The position numbers and the translations under genes are program-made. From assembly GCA_945869355.1 (NCBI GenBank), contig CAMBPA010000113.1, forward strand, positions 1 to 5,578: a stretch of DNA of 5,578 nucleotides, read 5' to 3'. The stretch is from Bordetella parapertussis. GTDB taxonomy: Bacteria > Pseudomonadota > Gammaproteobacteria > Burkholderiales > Burkholderiaceae_B. Every line of letters starts with the position of its first letter. The first letter of the stretch is position 1. Below are positions 1 through 5,554 of the stretch, in pieces. The notes under the pieces were generated by a model, which was given only the letters and a program-made list of their open reading frames with translations, was not told the DNA's origin and did not search any database.

Positions 1-468
1 GCCAAACACTTTGAAATACACCCACTGCTCTTCGGTAAACCACCCTGAAAAAGCGACAAACAGGTTCAGGCCACCGGCGGCGATAAAAAAGAGCGCCCAG
101 GCGAGATTCAAGCGCGTCCAGGCGACCTCCGGCATGGCGATTTTCTCACCCAACAGCTTCTGCATCAGATTGCGGCCTGTCAAGAGTTTGCTACCAAGCA
201 GTACACCGCCAAAGAGCCAATACAGTGCAGTCGGCTTCCACTTTATGAAGGCTTCGTTCTGCAACCAGAGGGTGGCGCCACCAAAAACCACACTAATAGA
301 AAGGTTAACCCAGTGCATCGTTTCAACGGCATGGCCACGCAACTTGATCCAGAGTATTTGCAAGATGGCTGCTGCCATGGCCACGCCAGTTGCTACGTAA
401 ATACCGGCAAATTTGTAGGCCACAAAAAATAGAATCAGCGGAAATAGGTCAAAAAGGAATTTTTTCAT
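1..468 (-). CDS. yciB: YciB/IspZ family inner-membrane septation protein A (partial, C-terminus outside the window)
   Basis: My reading of the minus strand from ATG at 468 stays open to position 1, giving 156 residues with no stop, so the C-terminus lies beyond the window. The protein starts [20 protein letters not shown] and is strongly hydrophobic. Likely membrane segments lie near residues 4-20, 22-41, 54-69, 81-96 and 120-140. Family-typical stretches are FGGATL (62-67), FIKWKPT (74-80), LNLAWALFF (120-128) and the closing FKVFG. E. coli YciB is about 180 residues, so roughly 25 residues are missing. Family members are integral inner-membrane proteins linked to cell-envelope synthesis and septation; the precise biochemical role is not settled. 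The start codon overlaps the msrB stop in an ATGA, which suggests translational coupling. The identification is by remembered family similarity but is strong. Confidence 0.93.
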   Translation of the reverse strand, partial: MKKFLFDLFPLILFFVAYKFAGIYVATGVAMAAAILQILWIKLRGHAVETMHWVNLSISVVFGGATLWLQNEAFIKWKPTALYWLFGGVLLGSKLLTGRNLMQKLLGEKIAMPEVAWTRLNLAWALFFIAAGGLNLFVAFSGWFTEEQWVYFKVFG

Positions 469-863
469 GGCTTGATCGGCTCGAAGGTGAGCGAGAGCGA
501 GTTGATGCAGTAGCGCAAGCCGGTGGGAGGCGGACCATCGGGGAACACATGCCCTAAATGACTGTCGCATACGTTGCACATCACCTCGGTGCGGCTCATG
601 CCGTGCGACATGTCGGTTTCTTCTTTGACGTTTGCGGGGTCGAGCGCCTCAAAATAGCTTGGCCAGCCGCAACCCGCGTCGAATTTAGTGTCTGAGGCGA
701 ACAAGGCGGTGCCACAACCCACGCAGCGATAGATCCCATAGGCGGTGTGGTCCCAGAACTCACCCGTGAAGGGGCGCTCGGTGCCTTTTTGGCGCGCGAC
801 GTAGAATTGTTCGGCGGAAAGCTGTGCTTTCCATTCGGCCTCGGATTTTGCGATTTTTTTCAT
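465..863 (-). CDS. msrB: Peptide-methionine (R)-S-oxide reductase MsrB
   Basis: This 132-residue protein reduces methionine-R-sulfoxide in oxidised proteins, with electrons normally supplied by thioredoxin. All family landmarks are present. Zinc-binding pairs are Cys47/Cys50 (CVGC) and Cys96/Cys99 (CNVC). GCGWPSY spans 64-70 and its Cys65 is the likely resolving cysteine. RTEV is at 91-94 and HLGHVF-DGP at 102-111. RYCIN at 117-121 carries the catalytic Cys119. Length matches a stand-alone cytosolic MsrB, with no signal peptide and no fused MsrA. The ATG at 863 is the natural family start ([11 protein letters not shown]), although no strong Shine-Dalgarno precedes it. The gene is first of a pair with yciB (4-nt ATGA overlap) and is divergent from bioM. 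A possible minus-strand -10 (TATCAT) lies at 908-903, with no good -35. Confidence 0.96.
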   Translation of the reverse strand: MKKIAKSEAEWKAQLSAEQFYVARQKGTERPFTGEFWDHTAYGIYRCVGCGTALFASDTKFDAGCGWPSYFEALDPANVKEETDMSHGMSRTEVMCNVCDSHLGHVFPDGPPPTGLRYCINSLSLTFEPIKP

Positions 864-971
864 AGCTGAGTTTGGAGCGTAGATTCTGGAAAAAGTTCTC
901 GGATGATATGCCTAGATCGGTATCGGCATTCAGTTCTAGAACACCGGCGTTGTCGGGCATAATCAAGTCCT
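864..971. promoter_or_regulatory. Divergent msrB / bioMNY promoter region with a 10-bp palindrome
   Basis: This 108-bp spacer must hold promoters for both directions. For bioM, CATAAT at 958-963 resembles a -10 box and would place transcription start at about 970-971, directly before the ATG at 972. No Shine-Dalgarno is visible there, so a leaderless message is possible. The -35 region is poor but is covered by a perfect palindrome, GTTCTAGAAC (933-942). For msrB, TATCAT (minus strand, 908-903) is the best -10 candidate. I see neither the BioR box (TTATMKATAA-like) nor the BirA-type TTGTAAACC...GGTTTACAA operator known from other bacteria. Promoter assignment is weak and rests on short matches. 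Confidence 0.3.
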
Positions 972-1649
972 ATGTTAATCGAGTTCGAAAAAGTGATGGT
1001 CCGTTTGGACGGTCGGGTGATCCTGAGCAATCTCAACTTGACGTTGAGTGAGGTGCGAATTGGAATCATTGGCTTGAACGGTTCCGGTAAGAGTAGCCTC
1101 GTGCGCTTGATAAACGGGTTGGTCCAGCCTTGCGCGGGTCCGGTCCGCGTAAATGGGTTATGTGCTCGTGAAAATAGTCGTGCCTTGCGCCGGCGGGTGG
1201 GGTTCGTTTTCCAAAATCCGGAAAATCAACTCGTGCTTCCGATTGTCGGTGAGGATTTGCTCTGGGGGCTGGATGCGAAGGCTTTTTCGGTCGATCAACG
1301 CCAACAGAAGGTGGCTGTTGCGCTCGAGAATCTAGGTATTTCGGATTTGCTGGAGCGCTCGGTGCACACCTTATCTGGCGGAGAAAAGCAGCTTGTGGCT
1401 CTTGCTGGGGTGCTGGTTTTGGAGCCAGAGCTCATCATCTTTGATGAGCCGACAACACAGCTGGACTTACGCATGCGCAACCGCTTGGCAGAAATTATTA
1501 CTCAGTTGCCTCAACAGGCCATTGTCGTCAGTCATGACCTTTCGCTGATTGAGCGCATGGACCGCGCCCTGGTGATCGACCGCGGATCTGTGGCGTTTGA
1601 TGGTCAGCCTCATGAGGCGGTGACCTGGTATCGGCGGCATTGCGCATGA
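972..1649 (+). CDS. bioM: BioM, ATPase subunit of the ECF biotin importer
   Basis: This 225-residue ABC ATPase energises biotin uptake on the cytoplasmic face of the BioMNY complex. Motifs in order are Walker A GLNGSGKSS (34-42), Q-loop FQNPENQ (80-86, typical of ECF/Cbi-type ATPases), signature LSGGEKQ (134-140), Walker B LIIFDEP (154-160, Glu159 catalytic) and the H-loop His188 in VVSHD. All residues needed for ATP hydrolysis are present. An in-frame TAA at 960-962 excludes any longer version, so ATG 972 is the first usable start, although no Shine-Dalgarno precedes it. The stop overlaps bioN by 4 nt. The subunit name relies on context: it is followed directly by bioN and by a clear bioY. 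A cobalt, nickel or generic EcfA ATPase would look similar in isolation. Confidence 0.93.
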   Translation: MLIEFEKVMVRLDGRVILSNLNLTLSEVRIGIIGLNGSGKSSLVRLINGLVQPCAGPVRVNGLCARENSRALRRRVGFVFQNPENQLVLPIVGEDLLWGLDAKAFSVDQRQQKVAVALENLGISDLLERSVHTLSGGEKQLVALAGVLVLEPELIIFDEPTTQLDLRMRNRLAEIITQLPQQAIVVSHDLSLIERMDRALVIDRGSVAFDGQPHEAVTWYRRHCA

Positions 1650-2242
1650 ACGGCGTGCTGTTCACCCCAGGATATACCTGGCTGCATCGATTACGGGCTT
1701 CGTACAAGTTATGCGCACTGATTGGGCTGGGTGCTACCTTATTGTGGGTAGACCACCTGTGGTGTCTTTTTTTGGTTGTCTTGAGTGCTGGTTTACTGAT
1801 CGCTCAGCTCCGTATTCCGTTTGCGCAATTGCTCAGACAGCTGCGCCCGGCATGCTGGATCGTGCTGTATGTCGGGCTGATCGCGTGGCTCACACAAGGG
1901 ATCTGGCTCGCCCTTGAAGTCAGTTTGCGAATGTTCGCCTTATTGTTGACAGCCATCGTTGTATTGTCGACAACTTCGATTACGCAAATCATGGCTGTCG
2001 TGCATCACGCGCTAGGTCCTATGCATCGAAGGGGCTGGGTCGATCGCGAACAGGTTGCATTGGTTATTGGCTTAACTGTGCGATTTATTCCGGAGCTGGG
2101 GGTTCAGTGGCGTCATATTCGCGAGGCGCATCTCGCGCGAGGCTTGCCAAGACGACCGTTTTTGATGATCTTTCCCATGTTAATGCGTACGATACAGCGG
2201 GCCTCCGAGATCGCGGATGCGATTGATGCACGTAGACCATAA
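1646..2242 (+). CDS. bioN: BioN, transmembrane coupling (T) subunit of the ECF biotin importer
   Basis: The protein has 198 residues if started at ATG 1646, which overlaps the bioM stop as ATGA. A TTG two codons upstream (1640) is possible but less likely. It is hydrophobic, with likely membrane segments near 22-36, 38-53, 69-90, 93-113 and 137-150. The C-terminal half carries the coupling helices that contact the ATPases. The first Ala-Arg-Gly motif is seen in HLARGLP (Arg165). The second motif position reads Ala-Arg-Arg (195-197) at the very C-terminus, in DAIDARRP. In this family these two arginine motifs transmit ATPase movement to the substrate subunit. The length agrees with known BioN proteins. 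Its place between bioM and bioY fixes the assignment. Confidence 0.92.
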   Translation: MNGVLFTPGYTWLHRLRASYKLCALIGLGATLLWVDHLWCLFLVVLSAGLLIAQLRIPFAQLLRQLRPACWIVLYVGLIAWLTQGIWLALEVSLRMFALLLTAIVVLSTTSITQIMAVVHHALGPMHRRGWVDREQVALVIGLTVRFIPELGVQWRHIREAHLARGLPRRPFLMIFPMLMRTIQRASEIADAIDARRP

Positions 2243-2245
2243 AGG
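2241..2245 (+). promoter_or_regulatory. Ribosome-binding site of bioY
   Basis: AAAGG lies seven nucleotides before the bioY ATG at 2253 and begins inside the bioN stop codon. It supports that start and independent re-initiation within the operon mRNA. Confidence 0.55.
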
Positions 2246-2252
2246 TATGTAA

Positions 2253-2825
2253 ATGAAAACGAAGGATTTGGTTCTTGTGGCGCTGTTTGCTGCGATGATT
2301 GTCGTACTCGCGGCGTTGCCACCGGTGGTGGTGCCCTGGGTGCCTGTCCCCATCACATTACAGACTTTTGGGGTGATGTTGTCCGGTTTGGTGCTCGGCC
2401 CACGTCGTGCTGGACTCGTGCTTTTGCTATACGTGACGTTAGCGTTAGTCGGTTTGCCGGTGCTCCCTGGCGGTCGAGCCGGACTAGCTGTGCTGATGGG
2501 CCCAACGGGCGGGTTCTTGCTGGGCATGATCCCAGGCGCCTTCATGGTGGGTTACCTTGCGGGTTCCTCTAAGGTGGATAGTGAAGGCGGCAAGTCCAGC
2601 ACCTACCAAGATGTGGGCCGTTGTCTGATTGCGAGTGTGATGGGCGGGATTTTGGTGGTCTATCTAGTAGGGGTGCCGTGGCTTGCCGTCGTGGCGAAGA
2701 TGGATTTTTCTAAGGCACTGTTGGCCGTGACGGTATTCCTCCCTGGGGATGTCATCAAGGCATGCGTGGCTGCTTTGTTGGCTAACCGTATCCGCAGAGC
2801 CCGATTGATACAGCCTTCGTCGTGA
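2253..2825 (+). CDS. bioY: BioY, substrate-binding membrane (S) subunit for biotin
   Basis: This 190-residue integral membrane protein binds biotin with high affinity and delivers it through the BioMN module. Family hallmarks are VPITLQTFG (32-40), the Gly-rich GLVLGPRRAG (45-54), VGLPVLPGG (66-74), GPTGGFLLG (83-91) and, near the end, FLPGDVIKA (162-170), whose Asp166 and Lys169 are conserved in the family. About six membrane segments can be traced, and the whole length is hydrophobic apart from a polar loop near 105-122. The length is normal for BioY. It is the last gene of bioMNY. No intrinsic terminator is visible after its TGA, so some transcripts may run into the next gene. No biotin-synthesis gene is in view. 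Confidence 0.96.
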   Translation: MKTKDLVLVALFAAMIVVLAALPPVVVPWVPVPITLQTFGVMLSGLVLGPRRAGLVLLLYVTLALVGLPVLPGGRAGLAVLMGPTGGFLLGMIPGAFMVGYLAGSSKVDSEGGKSSTYQDVGRCLIASVMGGILVVYLVGVPWLAVVAKMDFSKALLAVTVFLPGDVIKACVAALLANRIRRARLIQPSS

Positions 2826-2832
2826 CGTCATT

Positions 2833-2862
2833 TTGACTAAAGACACTTTATGTATTTATAAT
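2833..2862 (+). promoter_or_regulatory. Near-consensus sigma70 promoter for the histone-like gene
   Basis: TTGACT (2833-2838) and a perfect TATAAT (2857-2862) are separated by 18 nt, five of six and six of six consensus bases. Transcription would start near 2869, leaving an AT-rich leader of about 40 nt. This is by far the best promoter in the window and implies strong expression of the small basic protein downstream. Confidence 0.75.
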
Positions 2863-2885
2863 ATAAACCGTATAAATCATTTATA
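2855..2885. repeat. Two perfect AT-rich palindromes over the -10 box and early leader
   Basis: The first, TTTATAATATAAA (2855-2867), is a perfect 13-mer with a single central base and covers the -10 box. The second, TATAAATCATTTATA (2871-2885), is a perfect 15-mer with 7-bp arms just after the predicted start site. Both share a TATAAA half-site. They could be operators or autoregulatory sites. Since the stretch is almost pure A+T, chance symmetry cannot be excluded. Confidence 0.4.
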
Positions 2886-2896
2886 TCAATTTAATC

Positions 2897-2904
2897 AAAG
2901 GGGA
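2897..2904 (+). promoter_or_regulatory. Strong Shine-Dalgarno selecting ATG 2911
   Basis: AAAGGGGA ends six nucleotides before ATG 2911, a good spacing. It nearly touches the alternative ATG at 2905, so the start at 2911 is preferred. The open frame extends further upstream to 2833, but that part covers the promoter and cannot be coding. Confidence 0.7.
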
Positions 2905-2910
2905 ATGTAT

Positions 2911-3390
2911 ATGGAAAGCACTATCAACGATATGGACACGACAGCAGTGGCGAAGCAGCCTGCTGCTAAAAAAACACCCTCTAAAAAATCCTCCGCGAAG
3001 AAAGTCGTCGCCAAGAAGGTCTCAGTAAAGAAAGTGGCTGCTAAGAAAGTTACTGCTAAGAAAGTGCCCGCCAAGAAAGCCTCAGCTAAGAAAGCTGCGC
3101 CAACCAAGTCGCTTGCCCCGGGTCGTAAAAAACCTGCTCCGTCGACATCGGCACCTGCCACTAAGACCAAAAAGGTCAAATTGGTACGTGACAGCTTCAC
3201 GATGCCAGCCAACGAGTATCAGGCGCTTCAGGACACTAAGAAGGCGTCCTTGAAAGCAGGGTTTGAGGTTAAGAAGAGCGAACTTTTACGTATCGGCGTA
3301 GGCTTGCTAAAAACCCTCTCGGTTACCCAACTTGCTGCGGCGCGTGCAGCACTCTCAAAATTATACGCTGGACGCCCGAAAAAAAAATAA
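2911..3390 (+). CDS. Histone H1-like lysine-rich protein with a C-terminal, possibly ribbon-helix-helix, domain
   Basis: This is a 159-residue, extremely basic protein. Residues 1-19 form a short acidic/neutral head. From residue 20 to 61, Lys-Lys pairs recur exactly every five residues (nine pairs) with Ala, Val, Ser, Thr and Pro between them, as in eukaryotic H1 tails and bacterial H1-like proteins. A Pro/Ala/Ser/Lys linker covers 62-90. Residues 91-155 are different: a predicted strand (VRDSFTMP, 92-99) followed by two helices, the second starting at VKKSELLR (120-127). This layout resembles a ribbon-helix-helix fold but is not proven. I recall similar C-terminal segments on Burkholderiales proteins annotated as histone or hypothetical. 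Likely role: binding DNA non-specifically and shaping the nucleoid or transcription. It has its own strong promoter and ribosome-binding site and is probably monocistronic. It ends in Pro-Lys-Lys-Lys encoded by an A9 run. Confidence 0.88.
   Translation: MESTINDMDTTAVAKQPAAKKTPSKKSSAKKVVAKKVSVKKVAAKKVTAKKVPAKKASAKKAAPTKSLAPGRKKPAPSTSAPATKTKKVKLVRDSFTMPANEYQALQDTKKASLKAGFEVKKSELLRIGVGLLKTLSVTQLAAARAALSKLYAGRPKKK
2968..3093 (+). repeat. In-gene 15-bp tandem repeat coding for x-x-x-Lys-Lys units
   Basis: Nine degenerate 15-bp units each end in two lysine codons (mostly AAG AAA), with Ala usually before them. Third-position drift between units shows that protein selection has kept the period while the DNA has diverged. 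Such arrays often vary in copy number between strains. Confidence 0.8.
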
Positions 3391-3422
3391 CATGACCCTG
3401 CAGTAACGGACCGTGTAATCAA

Positions 3423-3447
3423 AATGCCATGAAAACGTCATGGCATT
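3423..3447 (+). terminator. Perfect 10-bp hairpin after the histone-like gene, possible terminator
   Basis: AATGCCATGA and TCATGGCATT form a perfect 10-bp stem around a 5-nt loop (AAACG), 32 nt after the stop codon at 3390. On the plus strand no T-run follows directly (GTGATCTTGG). On the minus strand the hairpin would be followed by a short TTGATT. It may be a weak terminator, a 3'-end stabiliser or an operator. Confidence 0.45.
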
Positions 3448-3500
3448 GTGATCTTGGTATCTTAATCTGCGTACATTGTTTTTTTTTAAACGGTGGCGCA

Positions 3501-4481
3501 GTGTCCTTTTCCTCTTTCCTGGCCCAGGCCCTGGCCTCAGTCGTAATGTGCGTGGCCTCGTTACAGGTGGCCATCGCTCAAACGTACCCCTCTCAACCTA
3601 TCAAGATTGTTGTGCCTTTCGCGGTCGGCGGCGGCGTGGATATATTGACGCGTGTGTTCTCTGAACGCATAGCTAAAGAGCTCGAACAGACGATTGTCGT
3701 CGAGAACCGACTTGGTGCGGGCGGTAATCTTGGGACAGACTATGTTGCCAAGGCCAAGCCGGATGGCTACACGCTGTTGATGGCGACCACGGGCACCCAC
3801 GCTATTAATCCATTGCTCTACCCGTCCTTGCCTTTTAATGCTCAGGATGATTTCACACCGATTTCTTTGATCGCTGCGGTGCCGAATGTTCTTGTGGTAG
3901 GGCCACGTTTTCCGGTGAAAACCTTAAAGGAGCTGATTGAGGCCATACGGATGGCGCCCGGTAAGCGCTCCTATGCGTCGTTTGGTAATGGCACCTCCAA
4001 CCACCTGTCGGGCGAGTTGTTGAGGTTGATGGCGAATCTTGATGTGGTTCATGTACCTTACAAGAGCGCTACGCAGGCTGTGACAGACTTGTTGGGTGGT
4101 CAAATTGACTTCGCCTTTATAAACATCCCTCTTGCTTTACCGCACGTCAGCGCCGGAAAGCTACATGCTCTGGCCGTGACGAGTGCCTCACCGATTGTGT
4201 CGCTGCCTGATGTGCCAACAATGGCTCAAGCAGGGCTAGAGGGCTTTGTTGTGGAGTCCTGGTATGGGTTGATGGCCCCTAAGGGGCTAGCACCTTCGAC
4301 GATTGGTTTGTTGGAGCGTCGGACTGCACAAGCCTTGCTTGATCCGAAAGTTTTGGCGGTGTTTAGCAAGAATGGCGCAGAGGTTCGATCCAGTACGGGC
4401 AAGGATCTCGCAGCGCTTGTCCAGGAAGAAAGAGCCCGATGGGCTGATGTGATTCGGCGTGCCAACGTCAAAATTGACTAA
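3501..4481 (+). CDS. Bug/TctC-family tripartite tricarboxylate-type solute-binding receptor (start uncertain, possible N-terminal frameshift)
   Basis: From GTG 3501 the protein has 326 residues. A hydrophobic export signal ends at AIA-Gln27, and the mature part begins QTYPSQPIKIVVPF. Bug family marks are VPFAVGGGVD (38-47, ligand-loop region), ENRLGAGGNLGTDYVAKAKPDGYTL in the first lobe, VPYKS (normally VPYKG), LGGQIDFAF, LPDVPTMAQAGL and WYGLMAPKG. Such receptors bind carboxylates or similar small anions in the periplasm. No tctA or tctB genes are adjacent, so this is an orphan receptor. The frame extends to ATG 3429, but that codon lies inside the hairpin and has no ribosome-binding site. 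GTG 3501 has only a weak GGTGG before it. Started here, the signal peptide lacks a positive n-region, whereas LysArgTrpArg is encoded just upstream in another frame, so a one-base insertion is possible. The substrate cannot be told from sequence. Confidence 0.85.
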   Translation: MSFSSFLAQALASVVMCVASLQVAIAQTYPSQPIKIVVPFAVGGGVDILTRVFSERIAKELEQTIVVENRLGAGGNLGTDYVAKAKPDGYTLLMATTGTHAINPLLYPSLPFNAQDDFTPISLIAAVPNVLVVGPRFPVKTLKELIEAIRMAPGKRSYASFGNGTSNHLSGELLRLMANLDVVHVPYKSATQAVTDLLGGQIDFAFINIPLALPHVSAGKLHALAVTSASPIVSLPDVPTMAQAGLEGFVVESWYGLMAPKGLAPSTIGLLERRTAQALLDPKVLAVFSKNGAEVRSSTGKDLAALVQEERARWADVIRRANVKID

Positions 4482-4507
4482 GGCAGTAGTACGAACTGAT
4501 GGATGTA

Positions 4508-4525
4508 TTTACATTTAAACGTAAA
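4508..4525. promoter_or_regulatory. 18-bp near-perfect palindrome, putative operator of the ABC transporter operon
   Basis: TTTACATTTAAACGTAAA is symmetric at 16 of 18 positions; only the pair at 4513/4520 breaks it. It ends on the first A residues of the ribosome-binding site of the next gene, a typical place for a repressor to block transcription, or for a weak RNA hairpin to hide the ribosome site. A TTGACT at 4474-4479, overlapping the stop codon of the previous gene, could be a -35 box, but no convincing -10 follows at the right distance. Confidence 0.5.
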
Positions 4526-4530
4526 GGGAG
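4523..4530 (+). promoter_or_regulatory. Shine-Dalgarno selecting ATG 4536
   Basis: AAAGGGAG sits five nucleotides before ATG 4536. The open frame begins upstream at 4503, but that part lacks a ribosome site and holds the palindrome, so 4536 is the start. The protein beginning there has a standard signal peptide. Confidence 0.75.
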
Positions 4531-4535
4531 TTTCT

Positions 4536-5549
4536 ATGTCTAGATCACGACTTAATGCCTTGCGAGGCTTCATGGCGGCGGTTGCGCTGCTGACAGGCGG
4601 ATTGGTCAGTGCCCAAACCGCAATCTGCTACAACTGTCCGCCAGAGTGGGCGGACTGGGGAACGCAGTTAAAGGCGATCAAAGAGAAGACTGGGATCACT
4701 GTTCCGCCTGACAACAAAAACTCAGGGCAATCGCTTGCTCAGCTGGTTGCTGAAAAGAACAGCCCCGTCGCCGATGTGACGTATTTGGGTGTCACGTTCG
4801 GTATTCAAGCAGCCAAAGACGGTGTGGTGACAGGCTATCGTCCGGCTGGTTGGGAGCAAATCCCCGATGGTTTGAAAGATCCTGCAGGTAACTGGTTCAC
4901 GATTCACTCTGGCACGCTCGGCTTCATGGTCAACAAAGATGCGCTAAAAGGCAAGCCAGTACCGAAGTCTTGGGCAGATCTGCTGCATCCGCAGTACAAG
5001 GGCCTCGTGGGTTATCTGGATCCAGCCTCAGCCTTTGTGGGTTACGTGGGCGCGGTCGCGGTGAATCAAGCGCGCGGCGGTAACTTGGATAACTTTGGTC
5101 CAGCCATCGAATACTTCAATGCTTTGCAAAAGAATGAGCCAATCGTTCCCAAGCAGACGTCCTATGCGCGCGTGCTTTCCGGTGAAATTGCCATTCTGTT
5201 GGACTATGACTTCAACGCGTATCGTGCCAAATACAAGGATAAGGCCAATATTGAATTTGTGATTCCCACCGAGGGTACGGTTGTGGTTCCCTATGTGATG
5301 AGTTTAGTGAACAAAGGCCCGAACGCAGAAAATGGAAAGCGAGTCTTAGATTTTGTGCTCTCAGATGCTGGCCAAGCGCTTTGGGCAAACGCTTTCTTGC
5401 GCCCTGTCCGAGCATCGGCGATGTCTGCCGAGGCGCAATCAAGATTCTTGCCTGCAGCCGACTATGCGCGTGCCGTTGCGATTGATTACTCCAAAATGGC
5501 TAGCGTACAGAAAGCGTTCTCTGACGCATACCTCAAGCAAGTCAGGTAG
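4536..5549 (+). CDS. ABC importer periplasmic substrate-binding protein (Fe3+/polyamine-type group)
   Basis: This 337-residue protein has a classical signal peptide: Arg3, Arg5 and Arg10, a hydrophobic core at 12-24, and likely cleavage at VSA-Gln27. The mature protein begins QTAICYNCPPEW, with Cys31 and Cys34 in a CxxC close to the N-terminus that could form a disulfide after export. It is not a lipobox, because the context lacks L-[AS]-[GA]-C. The body shows the two-lobe binding-protein pattern: a DVTYLGVTFG segment (lobe 1), HSGTLGFMVNKDAL and PKSWADLLHPQYKG (typical of the PotD/AfuA-type clade), LDPASAFVGY, LSGEIAILLDYDFNAY, and a C-terminal YVMSLVNKGPNAENGKRVLD helix region. The ligand is unknown; ferric iron, polyamine or an organophosphonate-like solute are all possible for this clade. 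It is probably first in an operon, since a further gene starts five nucleotides after its stop. Confidence 0.88.
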   Translation: MSRSRLNALRGFMAAVALLTGGLVSAQTAICYNCPPEWADWGTQLKAIKEKTGITVPPDNKNSGQSLAQLVAEKNSPVADVTYLGVTFGIQAAKDGVVTGYRPAGWEQIPDGLKDPAGNWFTIHSGTLGFMVNKDALKGKPVPKSWADLLHPQYKGLVGYLDPASAFVGYVGAVAVNQARGGNLDNFGPAIEYFNALQKNEPIVPKQTSYARVLSGEIAILLDYDFNAYRAKYKDKANIEFVIPTEGTVVVPYVMSLVNKGPNAENGKRVLDFVLSDAGQALWANAFLRPVRASAMSAEAQSRFLPAADYARAVAIDYSKMASVQKAFSDAYLKQVR

Positions 5550-5554
5550 TGACC

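Noticed and set aside
11..400. Open plus-strand frame of 129 codons
   Set aside because: It is the antisense of yciB, whose minus-strand reading has clear membrane-protein family motifs.
916..926. Direct repeat ATCGG-T-ATCGG in the divergent spacer
   Set aside because: It is too short and not placed relative to a convincing promoter; chance is likely.
760..1069. Minus-strand frames crossing the msrB/bioM spacer
   Set aside because: They overlap the true genes, show no recognisable domain and have poor starts. The spacer part is better explained as regulatory.
2823..2830. TGACGTCA palindrome at the bioY stop codon
   Set aside because: It is eight bases, overlaps the coding end, and has no stem-loop extension or T-run, so it is probably chance.
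2968..3093. Tandem repeat considered as a CRISPR-like or satellite array
   Set aside because: The 15-bp period is in frame, codes for Lys-Lys units and lacks unique spacers, so it is a protein repeat.
2895..3212. Hydrophobic repetitive minus-strand frame opposite the histone-like gene
   Set aside because: Its Phe/Leu/Ala repeats are simply the complement of Lys-Lys-Ala codons. The sense gene has the promoter and ribosome site.
3476..3664. Separate small gene in the frame beginning at TTG 3476
   Set aside because: Only its first nine or so residues look meaningful (a signal n-region). The rest is Pro/Gly-rich shadow of the Bug receptor.
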